From the NCBI GenBank assembly GCA_027492585.1, contig JAPUEK010000067.1, positions 1 to 58,498 on the forward strand: a stretch of DNA of 58,498 nt, in the 5' to 3' direction. Origin of the DNA: Paracoccaceae bacterium (GTDB lineage: Bacteria > Pseudomonadota > Alphaproteobacteria > Rhodobacterales > Rhodobacteraceae). This document shows, piece after piece, positions 38,137 through 47,114 of this stretch; positions within the stretch are counted from its first letter, which is position 1; each line of letters starts with the position of its first letter. The notes under the pieces were generated by a model, which was given only the letters and a program-made list of their open reading frames with translations, was not told the DNA's origin and ran no database searches. A program made the position numbers and the translations under genes.

Positions 38137-38568
38137 ATGGATGACCTCGATCGGAACATTCTGACCCTTCTGGGGGCGGATGCACGCATGTCGGTGGCCA
38201 CTCTGGCGCGGCGCCTGAAGGTGGCGCGGTCCACCATACAGGCCCGGCTGGAGCGGCTGGAGACCGGCGGCATCATCGCCGGCTACACGCTGAAGCTCGG
38301 CGAGGCGGCGCGGCAAGGGCGGCTGCGGGCCTCCGTGCTGCTGACGATCGAGCCGCGCTCGCAGGCGGCGATCCTGACCCGTCTGAAAGGAATCGGCGAG
38401 GTGGAGCGGGTCTTCACCACCTCCGGCCGCTTCGATCTGCTGCTGCAGATCGCGGCCTCGAATACGCAGGTACTGGATCAGGTGCTGGACCAGATCGGCG
38501 CGCTGACCGGGGTGAAGTCCTCGGAAAGCCTGATCCATCTGAGCACCCGGCTCGACCGGGCGGTGTGA
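38137..38568 (+). CDS. Lrp/AsnC family transcriptional regulator
   Basis: A 143-residue regulator. The N-terminal helix-turn-helix reads DDLDRNILTLLGADARMSVA and continues ARRLKVARSTIQARLERLE; the C-terminal RAM domain (about 65-140) ends in SESLIHLSTRLDR. Family members sense amino acids and often control the divergent gene. Here that gene is ornithine decarboxylase, so ornithine, lysine or arginine is a reasonable effector, but this is inference. Confidence 0.9.
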   Translation: MDDLDRNILTLLGADARMSVATLARRLKVARSTIQARLERLETGGIIAGYTLKLGEAARQGRLRASVLLTIEPRSQAAILTRLKGIGEVERVFTTSGRFDLLLQIAASNTQVLDQVLDQIGALTGVKSSESLIHLSTRLDRAV

Positions 38569-38635
38569 GGCCCTCCGCACCGGGCCAACCGAAAATCACA
38601 GCGGGAGGAGCAGCCCTCCCCCTCCATCCACTGTG

Positions 38636-38682
38636 CATAAATATCCTGCGGGGAGGTCCGGAGGGGTGCAAAACCCCTCCGG
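38636..38682 (+). repeat. ATATCC-hairpin intergenic repeat, copy 5
   Basis: Nearly identical to copy 1, including the flank CCATCCACTGTGCATAA before ATATCCTGCGGGG and the CCGGAGGGG/CCCCTCCGG hairpin. It sits between the convergent 3' ends of the Lrp-type regulator and the DUF2948 gene. Confidence 0.85.
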
Positions 38683-38723
38683 CGCTTGACGAAGGACTCC
38701 GGCGCCGGACGCCGAACCCGCCC

Positions 38724-39197
38724 TCAGCCGTGGTCCGGCACTTTCCCCGACGGCGCGCGATAAGGCCGCGTCACATCGTTCAGCGACACGTCGAGCGCCT
38801 CGACCTCCAGCGCCACCGCACCGTCGCCGGCGAGCGTCAGGGTGATGACCCCCGCCCCTTCCGCGCCCTCGGCAAAGCTGCAATCGAGCAGCGACAGGAT
38901 CGTGTCCGTATCGGCGCGGTCGATGCCCTGGCTCCGCACCGCCAGCACGCCCTCGAAGACCATCACCGCCCGCACCCGCTCATAGGCCCGCCCCGCCGCC
39001 TCCGCCGCGGCGCGATCCTCCCAGCGGAAACGGTTCAGAAGCAGCGCAAAGCGCCGGTGGGGGCGGTCATAGCGCATCTCGGTGATCGGAAAGACCGCAT
39101 CCTGCACAAGAGCGGCCATCACCCCCAGCCCCTCGGCATCCTGGGCGATCAGGCGCAGCGGGGTTTCGGCCCCATCCTCGAAGCGGGCGTCGCTCAT
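38724..39197 (-). CDS. DUF2948 family protein
   Basis: A 157-residue protein: [60 protein letters not shown] and [20 protein letters not shown] fit the family found almost only in alphaproteobacteria. The function is not known. It overlaps the murA stop by four bases, so both are made from one transcript, a conserved pairing. Confidence 0.88.
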   Translation of the reverse strand: MSDARFEDGAETPLRLIAQDAEGLGVMAALVQDAVFPITEMRYDRPHRRFALLLNRFRWEDRAAAEAAGRAYERVRAVMVFEGVLAVRSQGIDRADTDTILSLLDCSFAEGAEGAGVITLTLAGDGAVALEVEALDVSLNDVTRPYRAPSGKVPDHG

Positions 39198-40462
39198 GCG
39201 CTGATCCGTTCGATCCGGGCGCCACAGGCGCGGAGCTTCTCCTCCACCCGCTCATAGCCGCGGTCGAGGTGGTAGACGCGGCTCACCACCGTCTCGCCCT
39301 CTGCGGCAAGTGCTGCGAGAATCAGGCTGACGGAGGCGCGCAGATCGGTCGCCATCACCCGCGCCCCCTTCAGCTTCTCGACCCCGGTGACGGTCGCCGT
39401 GCCGCCATGCACGTCGATCTTCGCCCCCATGCGGATCAGTTCCGGCGCGTGCATGAAGCGGTTCTCGAAGATCTTCTCCTCCAGCACCGAAACGCCCTCC
39501 GCCGTGCAGAGCAGCGCCATCATCTGCGCCTGAAGATCGGTCGGGAAGCCGGGGAAAGGCTCGGTCGTGACATTGACGGCCGAAACCCGGTCCTTGCGGC
39601 GCGAGACCTTCAGCCCCCGCGCGGTTTCGGTGACCGAAACCCCCGCCTCGTCCAGCTTCTCGGCAAAGGCGCCGACCAGATCGAGCCGCCCGCCCAGGCA
39701 TTCCACCTCGCCGCCGCAGATCGCCGGCAAGAGCATGTAGGTGCCAAGCTCGATCCGGTCGGTGACGACCGGGTGGGTCGCGCCATGGAGCCTGTCCACG
39801 CCCTGAATGGTGATGGTCGAAGTGCCTTCGCCCTCGATCTCGGCCCCCATCCGCCGCAGGCATTGCGCCAGATCGACGATCTCCGGCTCGCGCGCGGCGT
39901 TTTTCAGAACCGTGGTGCCTTTGGCGAGGCTCGCCGCCAGCAGCGCGTTTTCCGTGGCGCCCACGGAGACGAAGGGAAACTCCACAACGGCGCCTTTCAG
40001 CCGCCCGCCCGGCGCCTTGGCATGAACGTAGCCGTCGCGGAGGTCCAGCTCCGCCCCCATGGCTTCCAAAGCTTTCAGATGCAGGTCCACCGGCCGCGCC
40101 CCGATGGCGCAGCCGCCGGGCAGCGAGACGACCGCATGGCCATCGCGCGCCAGCATCGGGCCGAGCACGAGGATCGAGGCCCGCATCTTCCGCACGATGT
40201 CGTAATCGGCGGTGTGATTGTCGATCCGGTGCGAGGACATGGCCAGCACCTGCCCGTCCTGAAGGCTCGCCACCTCGGCGCCGAGCGATTGCAGAAGCTG
40301 CGTCATCGTGGCGATGTCCGACAGCCGCGGCGCATTGGTCAGCGTCAGCGGCTCCTCGCTCAGCAGCGTGGCGGGCATCAGCGTGAGACAGGCATTCTTC
40401 GCCCCCGCGATCGGGATCACCCCGTTCAGCGCCCCGTTACCCCTTACCAGAATCGAATCCAT
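39194..40462 (-). CDS. murA: UDP-N-acetylglucosamine 1-carboxyvinyltransferase
   Basis: A 422-residue enzyme that transfers enolpyruvate from PEP to UDP-GlcNAc, the first committed step of peptidoglycan synthesis. It has GAKNACL with the catalytic Lys22, Cys118 in [16 protein letters not shown] (the fosfomycin target), and the two inside-out barrel repeats of the family. I start at [10 protein letters not shown] with GAGAGG upstream. It is followed by the coupled DUF2948 gene and preceded by a small gene 13 bases away. Confidence 0.97.
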   Translation of the reverse strand: MDSILVRGNGALNGVIPIAGAKNACLTLMPATLLSEEPLTLTNAPRLSDIATMTQLLQSLGAEVASLQDGQVLAMSSHRIDNHTADYDIVRKMRASILVLGPMLARDGHAVVSLPGGCAIGARPVDLHLKALEAMGAELDLRDGYVHAKAPGGRLKGAVVEFPFVSVGATENALLAASLAKGTTVLKNAAREPEIVDLAQCLRRMGAEIEGEGTSTITIQGVDRLHGATHPVVTDRIELGTYMLLPAICGGEVECLGGRLDLVGAFAEKLDEAGVSVTETARGLKVSRRKDRVSAVNVTTEPFPGFPTDLQAQMMALLCTAEGVSVLEEKIFENRFMHAPELIRMGAKIDVHGGTATVTGVEKLKGARVMATDLRASVSLILAALAAEGETVVSRVYHLDRGYERVEEKLRACGARIERISA

Positions 40463-40475
40463 GCCCGCCCGCCTC

Positions 40476-40694
40476 TCACTCGCCCGTGTTCTCGTTGTCG
40501 TTTTCCGACGGGGAGGCTGCCGCATCCCTCGCCCGTGCCTGCGCCTTGCGCCGCGCCATATTGGACTTGAGCGCGGCCTTCAGCCGATCCTCCCTCAGAC
40601 CCGCAGCCCCCTGCCCCTTGCCGGGGCGGGCAGCGGTCTTGGCCGTCCTGTCCCGTGTCGGGATCGGGGGCGTGATCTCGGGATCGTCCTGCAT
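40476..40694 (-). CDS. Small conserved basic protein upstream of murA
   Basis: A 72-residue Lys/Arg-rich protein starting [15 protein letters not shown], with [20 protein letters not shown] and a tail of Ser, Glu and Asn. A short frame of this type, with the [15 protein letters not shown] stretch, is what I expect just before murA in this family of bacteria; the function is unknown. The open frame extends up through the tRNA-Thr gene, but that part is not coding. It lies 13 bases before murA and is probably co-transcribed. Confidence 0.65.
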   Translation of the reverse strand: MQDDPEITPPIPTRDRTAKTAARPGKGQGAAGLREDRLKAALKSNMARRKAQARARDAAASPSENDNENTGE

Positions 40695-40816
40695 GACCCT
40701 CCATAGCGCAGGTCGCAAAAAGGGTCCAGCGGCGCGCCGAAATTGCTCTTGCGCCCCCCCGAGTTTGCGTCTAATCAGCCGCCACGCCAAGGCAAACCAT
40801 CGCCAACGGCCCCGGC

Positions 40817-40891
<75 letters not shown>

Positions 40892-40970
40892 TTCATCTCC
40901 TTGATGTGTAAGAACCACCTTGATCTCAAGGCGTTGCTGCGATTTCTGGTGCCAGAACGAGGGTGACGAA

Positions 40971-41222
40971 ATGGCTGGGAAGAGACGTCACTGGAAGGAA
41001 AAGGACGGTCGCAACTGGGCTCGCCTGGCCATTCCCGAACAACTTCGACCCCTGTTTTAAAACAAGACCCAGCTTACAGAGCCGCTTGGTGGTGACCTGA
41101 AGATCGCCGACCGAAATCACGCCGCCGCTGTGGCGCGACTGCAGGCCCGACTGGAAGCAGCCCGCGGCTCAATGACCGCCGCGAAGGCGCCCGTCGCACC
41201 GGGAATGATCAGCCCCACCTGA
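40971..41222 (+). pseudogene. Integrase remnant next to tRNA-Thr
   Basis: Translation gives MAGKRRHWKEKDGRNWARLA and IPEQLRPLF, then an in-frame TAA, then NKTQLTEPLGGDLKIADRNH and AAAVARLQARLEAARG. This is the N-terminal end of a tyrosine integrase of alphaproteobacterial elements, broken by one nonsense codon and then cut off: the catalytic domain is missing, replaced by IS remnants. Orientation (pointing away from the tRNA 3' end) and position show that an element once sat in tRNA-Thr. Confidence 0.75.
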
Positions 41223-41239
41223 GTGTTCCATTATAAAAG

Positions 41240-41844
41240 TTAATGCATGACAAGCCTTTGGTCCATCGGGACGATGGTTTCCGGGGCCGGTGGGCGGTAG
41301 CCCAATGCGCTGTGTGGCCGTTTCGCGTTGTAGTGCTTCCTCCCTTGCTCGATAAGGATCTGTGCCCCGCGGAGGCTGCAGAAGACTTCTCCGTTCAGCA
41401 TTTCGTCGCGGAAACGGGCGTTGAAGCTTTCGCACTGAGCGTGTGAACGCCATTGGTTCGAGAGAACACGCGAAACCATTCTCCCAGGGAGATCCGGGCT
41501 CGATGTAAGCCGTTTTGCCCCGACGGCGCTGATCCAGTCCCGAACGGCCTGGGCGATGAATTCCGGGCCGTTGTCGGAACGGATGAAGGCTGGCACGCCT
41601 CGAATGATGAACAGCTCCGTCAGCGCATCGATCACATCTGTCGGGTTCAACTTGCCCGCACCCTGATCGTCAGTCCCGCGCGGCTGAATTCATCGAGGAT
41701 GTTCAGCGTCCGGAACACCTTGCCGTCATCGGTGCGGCAATGAACAAAATCATACGACCAGACATGATCCCGGTATTCCGGCCGCAACCGGACACAGGAT
41801 CCGTCGTTCAGACACAACCGGCCCGTCTTCGATTGCCTCGATGG
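41240..41844 (-). mobile_element. IS3-family transposase (OrfB integrase core) remnant
   Basis: Two overlapping frames carry parts of the DDE domain: LNDGSCVRLRPEYRDHVWSY, DFVHCRTDDGKVFRTLNILD, then after a frameshift near 41650 NPTDVIDALTELFIIRG, FIRSDNGPEFIAQAVRDW and SFNARFRDEMLNGEVF, ending ALGYRPPAPETIVPM. A second frameshift lies between KRLTSSP and CESFNARF, where the family has the SPWENG region. The N-terminal OrfA part is missing. The copy is inactive. Confidence 0.82.
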
Positions 41845-41846
41845 CA

Positions 41847-42153
41847 CCTGCACCTGTTCGATGCGCGGCAGATGCTCGGGCAGATGGCCAAGGTTGTGCT
41901 TGGCTGGCAGGCGTCTGTTCTTGCCATCGGCATTGCGTTCAGCCAGAGCATCGGGCAGCCTCGGCTTCAGCGACGACCGTTTCCAGATCCCGAAAGCCAG
42001 CTGACGCTCATCGGGGGGCAGCGGCTCGGACCGCTTGCCATAAAGTGCATGGCGCAGCTCGGCGATCAGGTAATCCTGTCGTTCGGTCTGCGCCCCCATC
42101 CCTGCGACCTTGGCCTGCATGGCCGCGACTGCCTCACGCATGGCGGGCGGACA
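41847..42153 (-). mobile_element. IS66-family TnpC N-terminal fragment
   Basis: The stretch AQTERQDYLIAELRHALYGK, RSEPLPPDERQLAFG and HNLGHLPEHLPRIEQV matches the N-terminal end of IS66 TnpC transposases. It is embedded in one continuous frame between the iron-binding protein fragment (upstream) and the IS3 fragment (downstream), a three-part in-frame join. The catalytic domain is absent. Confidence 0.7.
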
Positions 42154-42660
42154 GCGCGCCGCCGTTGCGGCGATCAGCGTGGCGGCCTCCGCCTCCCGCC
42201 CCGTCGCCCTGCCGGGAAGCCCGGTCAGCCCGTCCCGGAGGGTCGAGAAGACATCATAAGTCGCGGGCTGCATCAGCACCGGGGCGATGCGGCCCAGCAC
42301 CTCATATTCGGCATGGCTGATGCCGGAGCCGACGCCCACGGTCAGATCGGGCGCAAGGGCCGCGACCCGCTCCATCGAGACCCGCCACGCAGCACCTCCG
42401 GCCGCGCACCGCCGAGAAGCGGCTCCGCCCAGGGCCTGACGCCGCTGTCCGCCCCGCCATACCAGAAGCGCAGCGCCACCGGCACGACGCCGAGCGCCAG
42501 AAGCGTGTCATGGCTGGCATAGCCGAGCGGAACCACCCGCTGTGCCGGGGCGGGCAAGGACATGTCGCCGGACGCATGGGTGAACCGCAGCGCCGTCTGC
42601 GCGCGCACTGGTGCCGGCGCAGCCCCAGCCAGACGCGCCCGGCGGCTGAGGTGCGGGGGT
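42154..42660 (-). pseudogene. Broken iron-siderophore ABC transporter substrate-binding protein
   Basis: Two frames together give the N-terminal half of a FecB/FepB-type periplasmic binding protein: a damaged export signal, then RFTHASGDMSLPAPAQRVVP, GYASHDTLLALGVVPVALRF and WYGGADSGVRPWAEPLLGG; a frameshift near 42370; then VAALAPDLTVGVGSGISHAE and YEVLGRIAPVLMQPATYD. The C-terminal lobe is gone, replaced by IS66 and IS3 fragments. No permease or ATPase genes follow. The gene would have worked with the nearby TonB receptor. Confidence 0.75.
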
Positions 42661-42850
42661 CAGGCCCAGCATCCGGTCTCGCGGCGGGAAGGGTTGCAAT
42701 GTGTCAAGAACCTGCCACCTCCCCAGGATTTTCGGGCCGGACCCGCTTGCCGTGGCCCGTTCGGCGGCCTCGTTCGGCCCCCTCGCCGCTTTCATGGTCC
42801 TCGCCCTGATGCGCCAATAGGTCTGAGGGAAACCTGGGAAATTCCGCGCC

Positions 42851-43792
42851 TCACTGTGTCGGTCCGCGGCGCAGCTCGGAGGGGCTGCGGCCATAGGCAC
42901 GGCGGAAGGCGGTGGCGAAGGCCTCGACCGAGGCATAGCCCGCCCCATGCGCCGCATCCCCCACCGAGGCGCCACCCTGCAACTGGCCCACGGCCCGCTC
43001 CAGCCGCAGCGCCCGTATCCGCGATTGGGCGGGCATCCCATGCGCCTTCTGGAACAGCCGCTGCATGGAGGAGAGGCTCATCCCCGCCACCTCGGCAATC
43101 GCGCCGAGCGAGGGCGCGGGGCCGGGCGTGGCGGCAAAAGCCTCCATCTTCTGCAGACGCTCCCGGTCCTTCGGGCGCAGGCCGCCATCGGGCGGGCAAA
43201 GCCGGGTCAGAACCCGGCTGATCAGCGCCAGGGCCAGGGCCTCCCGCTCCAGCGGGGTGCCGGAAGCCGCGCCTTCGGCGGATTCAAGCGCCACCAGACG
43301 CTCGGCCATGGCGATCTCATCGGGGGCGGCGATCCAGCTCTCCTGACGCAGATCCCCGGCGCCGAGCACCGTTTCGATCGAGACGCCATGTGCCGCCAGC
43401 CAGTCCCAGGAGGCGGAGATATTGACCTTGCGGAGGTAGTCGCCGCGCTGCGCCCGCCGCCGGAAGGCCACCGCCTCGCGCGCGGCGGAAATGGCGAGGC
43501 GCACCGGCTCCGCCCCCTCGCGTCCGATCAGAAGCGGGTTCTCGTCGAGCCAGGCCTGCACCGGCCCTTCCAGCACGATATGGGCGATCAGCCCCCGCGC
43601 CCGCATCGCCCGCGTCTCGAACCCGGCTTCGGCCCGCGCGTCGAGCGTATGCACGACAAGGCCGAGCGGCAGCGGGCAGACATGCCGCTCCCCGCTCAGC
43701 GCCACGCAATCGCCTTGCAGCGTCGCGCCGAAATCGCGGGCGAGCAGATGGGATTGCTCGGCAATATCACGGATTCGGATCGGCAGGATCAT
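42851..43792 (-). CDS. AraC family transcriptional regulator (siderophore-responsive type)
   Basis: A 313-residue regulator. The C-terminal two helix-turn-helix motifs include SLGAIAEVAGMSLSSMQRLF and GDAAHGAGYASVEAFATAFR, then RAYGRSPSELRRGP. The N-terminal domain (about 1-200) resembles the PchR-like group that senses siderophores. I start at ATG 43792 because GGGAG lies six bases upstream. It is divergent from the TonB receptor gene, which it probably activates when ferric siderophore is present. The gene is intact although the adjoining binding protein gene is broken. Confidence 0.88.
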   Translation of the reverse strand: MILPIRIRDIAEQSHLLARDFGATLQGDCVALSGERHVCPLPLGLVVHTLDARAEAGFETRAMRARGLIAHIVLEGPVQAWLDENPLLIGREGAEPVRLAISAAREAVAFRRRAQRGDYLRKVNISASWDWLAAHGVSIETVLGAGDLRQESWIAAPDEIAMAERLVALESAEGAASGTPLEREALALALISRVLTRLCPPDGGLRPKDRERLQKMEAFAATPGPAPSLGAIAEVAGMSLSSMQRLFQKAHGMPAQSRIRALRLERAVGQLQGGASVGDAAHGAGYASVEAFATAFRRAYGRSPSELRRGPTQ

Positions 43793-43901
43793 CGGCATCT
43801 CCCGCAGGGTCGGGCCAGGTCTCGGGGGCGCATTTGACGTTTGCGCGCAGAATTCTGGCTGTCGGGACAAGATGGGCCGATGGCGGTTTCCATCCTCCTC
43901 A

Positions 43902-43932
43902 TGCAATACCCAAGTGAAACAGTCAAGTTGCA
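43902..43932. promoter_or_regulatory. Possible AraC-type operator before the TonB receptor gene
   Basis: Two direct CAAGT repeats (43911-43915 and 43924-43928) are 13 bases apart, flanked by an inverted TGCAA/TTGCA pair (43902-43906 and 43928-43932). They lie 20-50 bases before the receptor start. AraC regulators bind tandem direct repeats, so this is a candidate site. No clear Fur box is visible. Confidence 0.35.
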
Positions 43933-43951
43933 CGACCGAAGGAACCGGACC

Positions 43952-46051
43952 ATGATCCCGAAAAAGCCGCGGCTGATCGCCTTGCTGATCACCACCGCCC
44001 TCGCACCGCTGGCACCCGTATCAACGGCCTCCGCCCAGACCACCGAACTGGAAGAGATCAAGGTCGGCGCGAGCTATGAGACCGAAGGCAGCAACAGCTA
44101 TACGAGCGATCTGATCTCCGTCGGCGAAAAATCGGCGATGAAGCTGCGTCAGGTGCCGCAGACCACCAGCGTCGTGACCCGCAAGCAGATCGCCGATGGC
44201 GGCTATACCGCGCTTGAAACCGCGGTGGAGGATGTGCCGGGCCTGCTGGTGCTGAACAACGATATCGGCCGCTCCTCGCTCTACTCGCGCGGGTTCGAGT
44301 TCGATTATCTCTATTTCGACGGCCTGCCCGCCCCGGTCTCCTCCATCTACGGCACCCAGCCCGATCTGGCGATCGTGGACCATGTGGAGGTTCTGAAAGG
44401 CCCCTCCGGCCTCTTCATCGGCACCGGCTCCCCGGCGGGGTCGGTCAACATGCGGCTGAAACAGGCCAACCGCACCGAGGCGGGCGGTTATGTGACGGCG
44501 ACGGCGGATTCGGTCGGCCAACGGCGGATCGAGGCGGATTGGGGTGGTGCGCTCAACGCCGGGGGGACGCTGCGCGGGCGCATCGTGGCGGCCTATGCCG
44601 ACGGCGACGGCTTCGTGCAGAAGCAGGAAAACGGCGTCGCGGTCGGCTATGCGACGCTTGCCTACGACCTGACGCCGGACACCACCCTGTCCTTCTCGGT
44701 CAGCAAGATGCAGCGCGACATCGCCCCCTACAACGGGCTGCCGACCCATGCGGACAGCAGCCTGCTGTGGCTCGCGCCCGACACCACCACCGCCGCCGAC
44801 TGGAACCGCTTCGACAATGACACGACCGACGGCATCGCGGCGGTCGAGCATCACCTCGACGGCGGCGGGCGGCTGAAATTCTCGCTTCGAAATTCCCATC
44901 AGGAAGCGGATTTCCTCTATGCCTATACCGGCTCGGCGGCCAATGCGAACAATGTCGTCTCGCGCCTGACCTGGCTTGCCCGCGACTTCAAGCAGGATGC
45001 GCTCGCGCTCGATGCCCATGCCGACCTGCCCTTCCACATCGGCGGCTGGCAGGCCAATGCCATCCTCGGCGTCGATCTCCAGAAGATCACCGCAACCACC
45101 CTTTCGGCGACCGGCAACATCGCCGGCAGCTTCGATCTCGACGACTGGGATGTGAGCGGCGTGGCCGAGCCGGTGATCAGCAGCTATTCCACCCGCACCC
45201 ATGACGACATCACCTCCAAGGGCGCCTATGCCCAGTTCCGGCTGAAGCCGGTGGAGGCGCTGACCCTGATCGGCGGTGCGCGGCTTTCGTGGTATCACGG
45301 CAGCTCGACCAACCTCGCCAACAGCGCGGTGACGACGACCCGCGAGAACGGCCATGTGACGCCCTTCGCGGGGCTTACCTATGACGTGACGCCGGATGTG
45401 ACGCTCTATGCCAGCTATTCGGAGATCTTCCAGGCGCAGAGCTATCTCGACGCCAGCGGCAATATCCTCGACCCGCTGACCGGCGGCCAGAAGGAGGTCG
45501 GGGTCAAGGCGCTGCTCTTCGGCGGGCTGAACGTCACCGCCGCCTATTTCGATCTGGAACAGACGAACCGCCCGCTCGCCGTCACCGGCCAGACCTATTA
45601 CGTCGCCGATGAAAAGGTGCGGGCGCGCGGGGTGGAGCTGGAAGCCGCGGGCGAGATCTCCGAGAACCTGCATCTGGCGGCGGGCTACACCTATACGGAC
45701 ACCGAATACACCGCCGGGCCGAGCGACGGGACCACCTTTTCCACCGTCACGCCGCAGAACATCTTCAAGCTGTCGCTGGAGTATGACGTGACCGGGGGCG
45801 CGCTTGCGGGATGGAGCTTCGGCGGGCGGCTACGCGGGGTCAGCGGCTTCTCCTCCCGCGGGATCGAGGCGCCGGGCTATGGCGTGGTCGATGTCAACGC
45901 CCGCAAGAGCATCGGCGAGAACACCTCGCTGAACATCGGGGTCAGCAACCTCTTCGACAAGGAATACTACAGCCGTGTCGGCTCGACTTCGGTGTTCAAC
46001 TTCCGGGGGGCGCCGCGCGCCATCTCGATCTCGCTGACGCAGAAGTTCTGA
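43952..46051 (+). CDS. TonB-dependent siderophore receptor
   Basis: A 699-residue outer membrane receptor. Signal peptide LIALLITTALAPLAPVSTAS ends at ASA-Q; the plug domain follows with QVPQTTSVVTRKQIADG, SSLYSRGFEFDYLYFDG and VEVLKGPSGLFIGTGSPAGS; the rest is a 22-strand barrel ending in ...SISLTQKF with terminal Phe. It belongs to the FhuA/FoxA/FecA-type group for ferric siderophores. The substrate is unknown. I start at MIPKKPRLIA (43952), the ATG with a signal peptide directly after it. Confidence 0.95.
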   Translation: MIPKKPRLIALLITTALAPLAPVSTASAQTTELEEIKVGASYETEGSNSYTSDLISVGEKSAMKLRQVPQTTSVVTRKQIADGGYTALETAVEDVPGLLVLNNDIGRSSLYSRGFEFDYLYFDGLPAPVSSIYGTQPDLAIVDHVEVLKGPSGLFIGTGSPAGSVNMRLKQANRTEAGGYVTATADSVGQRRIEADWGGALNAGGTLRGRIVAAYADGDGFVQKQENGVAVGYATLAYDLTPDTTLSFSVSKMQRDIAPYNGLPTHADSSLLWLAPDTTTAADWNRFDNDTTDGIAAVEHHLDGGGRLKFSLRNSHQEADFLYAYTGSAANANNVVSRLTWLARDFKQDALALDAHADLPFHIGGWQANAILGVDLQKITATTLSATGNIAGSFDLDDWDVSGVAEPVISSYSTRTHDDITSKGAYAQFRLKPVEALTLIGGARLSWYHGSSTNLANSAVTTTRENGHVTPFAGLTYDVTPDVTLYASYSEIFQAQSYLDASGNILDPLTGGQKEVGVKALLFGGLNVTAAYFDLEQTNRPLAVTGQTYYVADEKVRARGVELEAAGEISENLHLAAGYTYTDTEYTAGPSDGTTFSTVTPQNIFKLSLEYDVTGGALAGWSFGGRLRGVSGFSSRGIEAPGYGVVDVNARKSIGENTSLNIGVSNLFDKEYYSRVGSTSVFNFRGAPRAISISLTQKF

Positions 46052-46069
46052 GCCTTGGTGCGCCGCGCG

Positions 46070-46957
46070 ATGAAGTTCGTGGCTCTGGGCCTCCTCCCCC
46101 TTTTCGGGGGGGAGGTATCGGCGGAGGCTGCGGGGGCCGCGGAAACGGGGGCCGGGGAAACGGGGTCCGCTGGCGCGGGTCTCGGGCCGGAAGTGGTCCT
46201 GGGCCAGAGCGCCACCTTCGATGTCGAAGGCCCCGGCGGACCGATGCGGGTGGTGGTGAGCTGGCCTGCCGGTCCGGTGCCGGAAGGCGGCTATGGCGCG
46301 ATCTATGCCATGGATGCCGGCTGGACCTTCGGCACCCTGCGGGATGTGACGGGGATGTCGGGGCTCGGCTCCGGGGACGGCGGGGCGGCACCGACGATCG
46401 TGGTGGCGCTCGGCTGGCCGACCGAAACGCTGGTGGACATGGACCGCCGCGGCCCGGATCTGATCGGGCCGCCGCAGGAGGGATCAGGCCGCAGCGCCAC
46501 TCTGGCCCTGCTGGCCGATCAGGTGATCCCGAAGGTCGAGGCGCTGCTGCCGGTCGATCCTTCGCACCGGATGATCCTCGGCCATTCCTTCGGCGGGGCT
46601 TTCGCGTTGCAGGCGATGCTGGAGCGTCCGGGGCTCTTCTCCCATGTCGCGGCGGGCAGCCCCTCGATCTGGACGGAGCCCGAGACGATCCTTTCCGGAG
46701 TTGCGGCGCTTTGTCAGGGGCCGCATCCGGCGATCTTCCTGACCATCGGCGCGCTTGAGGATGCCGATGCGGCAGAGGCGGCGGGCAGCGATCCCGCGCG
46801 GGTGAAGCGCCTGCGCGAGCGCCAGATGATGCCCCGCGTCAGGGCGCTTGCCGAGAGCTGCGGCCTTTCCCTTCAGGTTTACGACGGGCTGAGCCACGGC
46901 GGCGCCATCGCGCCCTTCCTGTCGGATGCGGCGGGGTTTCTGTGGAACAAACCCTGA
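46070..46957 (+). CDS. Exported alpha/beta-hydrolase, possible siderophore esterase
   Basis: A 295-residue serine hydrolase with a probable signal peptide (MKFVALGLLPLFGGEVSAEA). Family features are YGAIYAMDAGWTFGTLRDV, HRMILGHSFGGAFALQAML with the nucleophile in GHSFGG, GSPSIW, and a His near GLSHGGAI. It resembles the esterase-D/IroE/BesA group that cuts siderophore esters. Its place directly after the TonB receptor supports release of iron from an imported siderophore, but this is inference. TTG 46055 or GTG 46058 could also be the start; none has a clear ribosome-binding site. Confidence 0.8.
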   Translation: MKFVALGLLPLFGGEVSAEAAGAAETGAGETGSAGAGLGPEVVLGQSATFDVEGPGGPMRVVVSWPAGPVPEGGYGAIYAMDAGWTFGTLRDVTGMSGLGSGDGGAAPTIVVALGWPTETLVDMDRRGPDLIGPPQEGSGRSATLALLADQVIPKVEALLPVDPSHRMILGHSFGGAFALQAMLERPGLFSHVAAGSPSIWTEPETILSGVAALCQGPHPAIFLTIGALEDADAAEAAGSDPARVKRLRERQMMPRVRALAESCGLSLQVYDGLSHGGAIAPFLSDAAGFLWNKP

Positions 46958-47000
46958 GCGGAATGGCCCCTTTTTCCTCCCCGTGAGCAAGGGGGCGGCG

Positions 47001-47045
47001 CCGGAGGGGTTTTGCACCCCTCCGGACCTCCCCGCAGGATATTTG
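47001..47045 (-). repeat. ATATCC-hairpin intergenic repeat, copy 6
   Basis: On the minus strand CAAATATCCTGCGGGG is followed by CCGGAGGGG-TGCAAAA-CCCCTCCGG, as in copy 3. It lies between the convergent 3' ends of the esterase and aldehyde dehydrogenase genes. Confidence 0.85.
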
Positions 47046-47114
47046 GGGCAAGATGAAAGGGGGTGGGCGGAGGCGCGCAGGGTATGGCACCGCCCCTCGG
47101 AAGGGAGGGTGGTT

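Noticed and set aside
42661-42850. Possible gene between the broken binding protein and the AraC gene
   Set aside because: Frames on both strands are short and Pro/Arg-rich, without start signals; it looks like debris of the rearranged iron locus.
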